Shown here in pieces: positions 5,273 through 9,991 of a stretch of DNA of 9,991 bases. Every line of letters starts with the position of its first letter. Positions within the stretch are counted from its first letter, which is position 1. The stretch covers positions 1 through 9,991 of the forward strand of contig JAGWSK010000442.1 of NCBI GenBank assembly GCA_028869355.1, written 5' to 3'. The notes under the pieces are model-generated. The model searched no databases and was not told the DNA's origin. It saw nothing but the letters and a program-made list of their open reading frames with translations. Made by a program: the position numbers and the translations under genes. This DNA comes from Alphaproteobacteria bacterium (lineage in GTDB: Bacteria; Pseudomonadota; Alphaproteobacteria; Micropepsales; Micropepsaceae).

Positions 5273-6544
5273 TCAGACGGCGTCCATCATCTGATTCCAG
5301 CGGCGCCAGAAAATCCGCAAATGGTGCTCATCGCTATTGAGCTGCTCGTCCTCGCGCCCCATGCCGCGCGACATTTCGGTCCAGCGGTCGTCCTGCCAGT
5401 TCGCGAGCCCCTGCTGCACCAGTTCGAGCGCCTCGACATCATCCGGAGTGGCAAATCCACCAGGGCCATAGAACGTGAGAAACGCGTCCAGGCGCCGTGC
5501 CCGCGCGGCTTCACTTTCCTCGACCGGCCCAAGCGCCCAGGCGGTGACATGCATCTTCGCCGGGCCGTCGGGAAAGAAAGTCCGTACCGTGACGGATGAA
5601 CCGTCATTGATGACGAGATTGGGGAAAATGATCAGGTTGCGGTTGGTGTCGGCAACACGGCGCGCGCGTTCGGGACCGAGGCGCTCCACCAGTTCGCGGC
5701 GGATTTGCTCCATCTCCGGCTTCGCGGCTTCGCCGTAGATCGGAATCCAGGCCGCCACCGGACGGCCACGGAAATTGATGTTGTCGGTGGTGAAATGGCC
5801 ATTACCGAGATCGACCGCCAGGCCTTTGGTCGGAAGAACGCGGCCGTCGGAGGGGCGCTCGATCTTTACGCCCGAATTGGCCATGTAGTTCAGCCAGGTC
5901 GCATGCGTGCTCGGCAGGTGGTAGTCGTCGACACTGTTCTCGACCATCAGCTTCCAGTTGGCCGCGACGTCATATTCCTGCGTCCCGGCGACGATCTCCA
6001 TGCATCCCGACGGCGACTGATCGAGTACGAGGTCGATATAGTCGCGCGCGCGCCCGAGATAATCCTGCAGGCCCGGCGCGTGCGCATCGAGATTGAGAAA
6101 CCAGAAGTCGCGATAGGATTCGAAGCGCGCAGGCGCCTTCAGCCCGAGTTCTTTGGTGTCGAATTCGCCTTTATAGGCTTCGGCGCCGGGCACAATCCCG
6201 AGCACTCCATCATTGCGATAGGCCCAGCCGTGATAGACGCAGCGGAAGCTGCGCCGGGAACCCTCGCGCTCGGTGCAGACGATCGCGCCGCGATGGCGGC
6301 AGGTGTTCAGGAAACAATGAATGTCGCCGCGGGCGTCGCGGTTGAAGATCACCGGCCGGCCGGCGACCTTGCGGGTGACGAAATCATTCGGCTTTTTCAG
6401 TTCGGAGGAATGGCCGACATAGATCCAGCATTTGGCGAAGATTTTCGCCATTTCCTCCTGCAGTACGGCGGCCGAAACCAGGGCTTCGCGGTCAAGCAGG
6501 AACCGCTTTCGCATCGCGTCGTCGATGATGTAGCTGCGCGGCAT
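5273..6544 (-). CDS. Rieske ring-hydroxylating dioxygenase, alpha (large) subunit
   Basis: The product has 423 residues and is cytoplasmic. Its N-terminal Rieske domain binds a 2Fe-2S cluster through Cys82-x-His84 and Cys102-x2-His105, within TCRHRGAIVC and RCVYHGWAY. The catalytic domain has NWKLMVENSVDDYHLPSTH (196-214): His209 and His214 are iron ligands and Asp206 is the expected bridge between centres of neighbouring subunits. The third ligand is in GPGGFATPDDVEALE (360-374), probably Asp369. All key residues are intact, so an active oxygenase is expected, adding O2 to an aromatic ring using electrons from NAD(P)H through a reductase. The ATG at 6544 has AGGG (6552-6555) seven bases upstream. 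The beta gene follows without a gap. No ferredoxin or reductase gene is in view. The 423/161-residue subunit sizes resemble salicylate 5-hydroxylase, but the substrate remains a guess. Confidence 0.95.
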   Translation of the reverse strand: MPRSYIIDDAMRKRFLLDREALVSAAVLQEEMAKIFAKCWIYVGHSSELKKPNDFVTRKVAGRPVIFNRDARGDIHCFLNTCRHRGAIVCTEREGSRRSFRCVYHGWAYRNDGVLGIVPGAEAYKGEFDTKELGLKAPARFESYRDFWFLNLDAHAPGLQDYLGRARDYIDLVLDQSPSGCMEIVAGTQEYDVAANWKLMVENSVDDYHLPSTHATWLNYMANSGVKIERPSDGRVLPTKGLAVDLGNGHFTTDNINFRGRPVAAWIPIYGEAAKPEMEQIRRELVERLGPERARRVADTNRNLIIFPNLVINDGSSVTVRTFFPDGPAKMHVTAWALGPVEESEAARARRLDAFLTFYGPGGFATPDDVEALELVQQGLANWQDDRWTEMSRGMGREDEQLNSDEHHLRIFWRRWNQMMDAV

Positions 6545-6551
6545 TTCTGTG

Positions 6552-6555
6552 CCCT
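6552..6555 (-). promoter_or_regulatory. Ribosome binding site of the dioxygenase alpha gene
   Basis: AGGG on the minus strand, seven bases before the ATG at 6544. It supports that start. Confidence 0.5.
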
Positions 6556-6583
6556 GTTTGCCTTACGCCGTCCCCTGTCGGGC

Positions 6584-6630
6584 TGCAAACCGCCTCTGGC
6601 GCTTTGCAACGCCCTCCCCCGTAAACGGGG
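6584..6630. repeat. Bipartite intergenic hairpin repeat, diverged copy D
   Basis: The left hairpin is TGCAAA (6584-6589) with TTTGCA (6603-6608), containing an inner CGCC (6591-6594) with GGCG (6598-6601) around TCT. A CCCTC word leads into the right hairpin, CCCCGT (6617-6622) with ACGGGG (6625-6630). The order matches copies B and C although the bases differ. It lies in the divergent gap 6545-6696 between the oxygenase and cupin genes, where both promoters must be. I found no convincing -35/-10 pair there. Confidence 0.55.
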
Positions 6631-6696
6631 AAGGAAAGGGTGGCGTGTTTCATTAACCGATGTTATGGCCGTCGCCAATTGTAGTGGACCAACCCC

Positions 6697-7926
6697 ATGC
6701 ACGACACCGTCAAGGATACGCATTGGCACGAACCGAAAGCCGGTGAAAATGCCGGATTTGGCAATTTCCGCCGCCCGAAGCTGCCTTATGACCGGTTCAT
6801 GGAGGACGAAGGCGTTCCGGTGTATCGCGGCATCGGCTTCAGCCGGGTGCACGACCTGCCGATGCAGCGGTGGGCGCGCCTTGGTGGCCGCGGCAGCTAC
6901 GTCCAGCTCTACGGCACGGAAGGCCTGTGGGGGATGTATGTGGTGGAGATTCCGCCGCGCGCGGCGCTGAATGTCGAGCGGCATCTTTATGAGAAGATCG
7001 CCTTTGTAGTGGAGGGGCGCGGCTCGACCGAGGTCTGGCAGGACGGCGACAGCCGGCGTCATGTGTTCGAATGGCAGAAGGGGTCGCTGTTCACGATTCC
7101 GCTGAACGCGCAGCACCGAGTGGTGAATGCATCGAGCGCGCCGGCCCTGCTGTTATGCGGGACTTCAGCCCCGAACGTCATCAATCTGCTCGACGACACC
7201 AATTTCATCTTCAACTCCGACTATCAGTTCCGCAGCCGTTTTTCCGGCGCGGAAGATTTCTTCAAACCGCGTGATGACATTGAGCCCGATCCGGTGCGCG
7301 GGCTGGCGATGCGCCGGAGCAATCTGATTCCCGATGTCATCAACGCCGAACTGCCGCTGGATAACCGGCGCTCGCCGGGCTATCGCCGCGTCGAGCCGAT
7401 GATGGCCGGCAACCGGTTCTATCAATTCGTCGGGCAATACGAGACCGGGCGCTATTCCAAGGCGCACAAACACCACTCGACGGCCGTGCTGATCTGTCTC
7501 AAGGGCAGCGGGTATACCTATACCTGGCATGAAGCACTTGGCCCGACACCGTGGAAGGATGGCCGGGCGGAGAAGGTTCTGCGCCAGGACTATGAGTATG
7601 GCGGGATCGTCAGCGCCGCGCCGATGAGCGGCGACTGGTTTCACCAGCATTTCGGCGTCGCGAAAGAGGGCTTGCGCGTGCTGGCGTGGCACGGACCGAA
7701 CAATCATCCGGCGCTCAAAGCCGGGCGTCCGGGCGAAGCGCTGAAAGATATCTGGGCGGTCGATCTCGACAAAGGCGGCGCGGCGATTCCGTATCACCTG
7801 GAAGACCCGGCGCTGCGCCGCGAGTATGAAGAAACCCTTGTCCGTGAGGGCCTGAAAACGCGGATGAAACCGGAGTTTTACCTTCCGGGCGGTGCAACCG
7901 CAGCCGATGCTATCGGCGGGCCGTAA
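6697..7926 (+). CDS. Bicupin protein, possible ring-cleaving dioxygenase
   Basis: The product has 409 residues and no signal peptide. It contains two cupin barrels. The first (about 70-165) has VERHLYEKIAFVVEGRG (93-109) and SLFTIPLNAQHRV (130-142), giving likely metal ligands His96, Glu99 and His140. The second (about 240-335) has YSKAHKHHSTAVLICLKGSG (253-272) and DWFHQHFG (313-320), giving His257, His259, and His316 or His318, without the usual Glu. Bicupins include gentisate and hydroxynaphthoate dioxygenases, so ring cleavage of the product of the divergent Rieske oxygenase is a reasonable inference. The motifs do not match gentisate dioxygenase closely, and I recall relatives annotated only as cupin proteins. 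The ATG at 6697 has no strong ribosome site; the gene diverges from the alpha subunit across 152 bases. The call of a two-domain cupin is secure, the enzymatic role is not. Confidence 0.85.
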   Translation: MHDTVKDTHWHEPKAGENAGFGNFRRPKLPYDRFMEDEGVPVYRGIGFSRVHDLPMQRWARLGGRGSYVQLYGTEGLWGMYVVEIPPRAALNVERHLYEKIAFVVEGRGSTEVWQDGDSRRHVFEWQKGSLFTIPLNAQHRVVNASSAPALLLCGTSAPNVINLLDDTNFIFNSDYQFRSRFSGAEDFFKPRDDIEPDPVRGLAMRRSNLIPDVINAELPLDNRRSPGYRRVEPMMAGNRFYQFVGQYETGRYSKAHKHHSTAVLICLKGSGYTYTWHEALGPTPWKDGRAEKVLRQDYEYGGIVSAAPMSGDWFHQHFGVAKEGLRVLAWHGPNNHPALKAGRPGEALKDIWAVDLDKGGAAIPYHLEDPALRREYEETLVREGLKTRMKPEFYLPGGATAADAIGGP

Positions 7927-7945
7927 GGATGCTCCGACGTTACGG
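7921..7945. other. Inverted repeat containing both convergent stop codons
   Basis: CCGTAA (7921-7926) and TTACGG (7940-7945) are perfect inverted copies separated by 13 bases. The left arm holds the cupin stop and the right arm holds the cytochrome stop. It could be a weak bidirectional terminator or chance; no T-run follows. Confidence 0.3.
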
Positions 7946-8854
7946 GTTGGGTGCGGCGGGCGCCTCCGGGGCTGCCTGCGAGAAGACATAAACCGAAACG
8001 GCTTTCAGCTCCTCTGGCTTCAATTTATCGCCGAATGCCGGCATGACGCCGCGTCGCCCCTTCGTCATCGACTCCACGATGGACGCCTTGTCGGATCCGT
8101 AGAGAAAAAGATCTTTGCGCGTGAGATTGGTTGAACCCAGCGCCGGATTTCCGGTCGCATCTTCCTCGTGGCAGTCGAAGCAGTTGCCTTTGGCGTTGTC
8201 CAGAAACAGCGCTTTTCCGCGCGCCGCTTTTGCCGGATTGGACTGCTGCCCGGTGAGTTGCAAAACATATTCGGCAAGATCGTCGATTTCTGCGGATGTG
8301 ACGGTTTTCACCCGGCCATAATCTTCCAAATCGTGCTGGTTGCGATATTGCGGGTCGAAGGCCAGCATGTCCGCTTCAACCCCGCGCGCATTGGGATTGC
8401 CCGATCGCACGCCGTACCGCACCGTCCATTCGACATCCGATGGCAATTTGTTGACCCCGCCGGATGCAAGATCGTCGCCGGAAAACCGCCATTCGTCGTC
8501 AGTCAGGTCGGGGGCATGCGCTTCCTTGCGGCCTTTCAGATCCTCCCCGTGGCAGACTGCACAATTTTTCTGGTACACGACCCGCCCGAGCGCCAGCGCG
8601 CCGGCACTCAGGCGGATCGATTTGCCGATGTCATTGATCGGCACGCTGGCCAATTCCTCCGGGCGGGAGAGAAATTCTCCATATTCGTCGTCGCTCACCT
8701 TGTCCCCAATCGGGTGCCCGCCGGCGGGCGTTTGGCGTACATCGCTCGCTTGCGCCGGCGGCGCAGACGATTGGGTGACCTGTGCCGGGTTACATGATGC
8801 GATCAGCAATGCCGCCGCTGCCGGAGCAATCCGTCGGTATACTGGAACTTTCAA
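7940..8854 (-). CDS. Diheme c-type cytochrome lipoprotein, CcoP/FixP-like
   Basis: From the chosen start the product has 304 residues. It begins with a lipoprotein signal (KVPVYRR, hydrophobic core, then LIASC with lipobox Cys21), so it is predicted to be lipid-anchored and to face the periplasm. Two heme-c sites are present: CAVCH (98-102) in YQKNCAVCHGEDLKG, and CFDCH (225-229) in GNCFDCHEEDATG. Likely axial methionines are Met163 in ADMLAFDP and Met271 in GVMPAF. The spacing and the LTDDEW and RGVMPAF motifs resemble the periplasmic part of cbb3 oxidase subunit CcoP, but there is no transmembrane helix and no other oxidase gene. It probably shuttles electrons in the periplasm; its partner is not visible. 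The TTG at 8854 follows a GGGGGGAG stretch and begins the signal peptide. Another in-frame TTG at 8872 would add six residues. It is convergent with the cupin gene, 13 bases apart. Confidence 0.9.
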   Translation of the reverse strand: MKVPVYRRIAPAAAALLIASCNPAQVTQSSAPPAQASDVRQTPAGGHPIGDKVSDDEYGEFLSRPEELASVPINDIGKSIRLSAGALALGRVVYQKNCAVCHGEDLKGRKEAHAPDLTDDEWRFSGDDLASGGVNKLPSDVEWTVRYGVRSGNPNARGVEADMLAFDPQYRNQHDLEDYGRVKTVTSAEIDDLAEYVLQLTGQQSNPAKAARGKALFLDNAKGNCFDCHEEDATGNPALGSTNLTRKDLFLYGSDKASIVESMTKGRRGVMPAFGDKLKPEELKAVSVYVFSQAAPEAPAAPNP

Positions 8855-9161
8855 GGGCTCCCCCCGGATCAACGCTTTCCTGCTGAGCTTCAGAATATCA
8901 CCGCCGCGCTCATCTTATGTGGGCCCAGCAGCAATATTTTGCGCGCCAGTTTCACATCAGAGAATCCGGGAAACTTGAAAGGCTAGACGGCCCTGATCAC
9001 GGGCGCCGCAAAGCGAATCGGCCGTGAGACAGCGCTCGCCCTCGCCGGCCGCGGAACCAAGATCATCATCCATTTTCAACCGAGTTGCCGCCACATTTGC
9101 GCAAGCGGCGTGATCCGGAAACCGGTCTCGCGCTGACCGATCCGGCCCTGCCGGATTAAAG
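8855..9161. other. Intergenic region upstream of the cytochrome gene
   Basis: This 307-base stretch holds the leader and promoter region of the cytochrome gene and the 3' end region of the next gene. Near its right end, ACCGGTCTCG occurs twice (9121-9130 and 9177-9186), each followed by a GACC that can pair with the GGTC inside it. The second copy extends into the coding end of the neighbouring gene. I see no tRNA, no convincing promoter pair and no credible small gene. Confidence 0.4.
9140..9156 (-). terminator. Hairpin after the 3'-most gene, possible terminator
   Basis: ATCCGG (9140-9145) and CCGGAT (9151-9156) form a perfect 6-bp stem with a five-base loop, five bases past the stop codon at 9162. 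There is no T-run on the minus strand, so this is a position-based suggestion. Confidence 0.3.
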
Positions 9162-9923
9162 TCAACCCGGCAGAAGACCGGTCTCGGTGACCTTGCGAGC
9201 GACGCCCTCATCGGTTGCAGTCATCACCGCTGCCTGCATGACAAGACTGGCTCCGATGTCGAGTGCCACGGCATCTTTGGCTTTCGTCAGCAGAATTTGG
9301 GCGGCAGATGCGACCTCAAATGCGGCCGTCCCTTTTTTCACTTCTTCTTTGAGAATGAAGCGGGCAACCGGCCAGAGCTTCGAGACACATGAAAAGGCAT
9401 CTTCATCTGTCCGGTGCGCAGGATGGATGAAAGCCATGCCCCAATCCTTTTTGCTCCTTCTGTCCATCGTCGCTTTGCACAAGGCGTCGATGTTTGGAAT
9501 TTGGCTGGCACCGTCGTGAATGATGCCGTCAAGTATGATCCGCCAGACGGACAAACATCCTGGCAAAACCGACCTGACCATCTGCCAGATCGCGAGTTCT
9601 TTCAGCGCCCACGCACCGTTCGGACTTGACAGAACATCCTGCAACCCTGCGGTTCGCGCGATGTCTTCGGCGCCCCTGTATTCCGTCGCTGCTCGCGCGG
9701 CAGCTCCGGCAAGCGCCCCGGCTGCAAACAGGGTCCCTGCGCCAATCCGGTTTCCAGCGCCACCGTAAATCGATGTGAGAAGTGCAAGCAGGCGTTTGCG
9801 CGTCGGGCGACGTTGAGCACCGGAGGCCGGCAAATGAGGTTTGATAATACCGGCTACCAGAATATTTCGCTTCGCGAGCTCCGGCCGCTTTGCTGAAAAG
9901 GCGTAAACCGGGGCGTTTTCCAT
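9162..9923 (-). CDS. Hypothetical protein of 253 residues, family not recognised
   Basis: I do not recognise this protein. It has no classical signal peptide. The N-terminal 45 residues are basic (AKRPELAKRN, QRRPTRKR). A small-residue hydrophobic stretch, GAGTLFAAGALAGAAARA (61-78), follows YGGAGNRI and could be a glycine/alanine-rich helix rather than a true membrane span. The middle has LKELAIWQMVRSVLPGCLSVW (108-128, moderately hydrophobic). Later come MAFIHPAHRTDEDAFSCVSKLW (163-184) with two His and two acidic residues, and an Ala-rich helical tail. The ATG at 9923 is chosen because GGTGGGA lies four bases upstream; an in-frame TTG at 9938 would add five residues. Codon use and G+C look like the rest of the window. 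The gene is monocistronic as far as visible. That it is a real gene rests on length, start signal and lack of a better overlapping frame. Confidence 0.65.
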   Translation of the reverse strand: MENAPVYAFSAKRPELAKRNILVAGIIKPHLPASGAQRRPTRKRLLALLTSIYGGAGNRIGAGTLFAAGALAGAAARAATEYRGAEDIARTAGLQDVLSSPNGAWALKELAIWQMVRSVLPGCLSVWRIILDGIIHDGASQIPNIDALCKATMDRRSKKDWGMAFIHPAHRTDEDAFSCVSKLWPVARFILKEEVKKGTAAFEVASAAQILLTKAKDAVALDIGASLVMQAAVMTATDEGVARKVTETGLLPG

Positions 9924-9991
9924 CGCGTCCCACCGCAACGTTGCTGGATTACCATTTCATTCGCGCAGCCTGGTCTGCTCGCGGACAGCCA

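Noticed and set aside
2543..6630. Spaced repeats as a CRISPR array
   Set aside because: The copies are kilobases apart, unequal in sequence and hairpin-like, with whole genes between them.
5705..6970. A 421-codon plus-strand open frame across the dioxygenase alpha gene
   Set aside because: It lies opposite an intact Rieske alpha subunit with all metal ligands and runs into the cupin gene in another frame; its translation shows no recognisable motif. Long antisense frames are common in high-GC genes.
7165..7989. A 274-codon minus-strand open frame opposite the cupin gene
   Set aside because: The cupin frame has conserved barrel motifs; the antisense product is Arg/Ala-rich with no family features.
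8957..9211. An 84-codon minus-strand frame between the cytochrome and the last gene
   Set aside because: It overlaps the end of the 253-residue gene in another frame, has no ribosome site I can see and no motif.

Overview
The window is high-GC chromosomal DNA from what is most likely an alphaproteobacterium, probably Rhizobiales-like. I infer this from base composition, a TctC-type solute-binding protein, the aromatic-oxygenase gene set and interspersed hairpin repeats of the CCCTCCCC...GGGGAGGG type. No taxonomic marker is present. Nearly all genes are on the minus strand, except the cut-off first gene and the cupin gene.

Layout. Bases 1-543 (+) hold the C-terminal part of a TctC/Bug-type periplasmic binding protein. 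Bases 653-2423 (-) hold a compact two-gene unit of lower G+C: a DGQHR-motif (DndB/ParB-like) protein, followed with an 8-base overlap by a small HEPN-like protein carrying an R-x4-H RNase-type motif. This is the best candidate in the window for an undescribed defence or toxin-like system. Bases 2565-4560 (-) hold a periplasmic FKBP prolyl isomerase, a DUF72 TIM-barrel protein and a secreted Gly/Arg-rich protein with a conserved two-cysteine aromatic tail.

Bases 4787-6544 (-) encode the beta and alpha subunits of a Rieske ring-hydroxylating dioxygenase, with stop and start codons directly abutting. Divergent from them, 6697-7926 (+) encodes a bicupin protein of about 409 residues that could act on the oxygenase product. 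Convergent with the cupin gene, 7940-8854 (-) encodes a lipoprotein with two c-type hemes, resembling the periplasmic domain of CcoP/FixP. Bases 9162-9923 (-) encode a protein I do not recognise.

Four copies of a G/C-rich intergenic hairpin repeat lie between genes (about 2543, 3048, 4700 and 6584). The copies at 3048 and 4700 share 31 of 37 bases in the left part and show paired compensatory changes in the stem, so the folded structure appears to be conserved. The Rieske pair, the cupin and possibly the cytochrome may form a catabolic locus for an aromatic acid. No ferredoxin, ferredoxin reductase or regulator is visible here.
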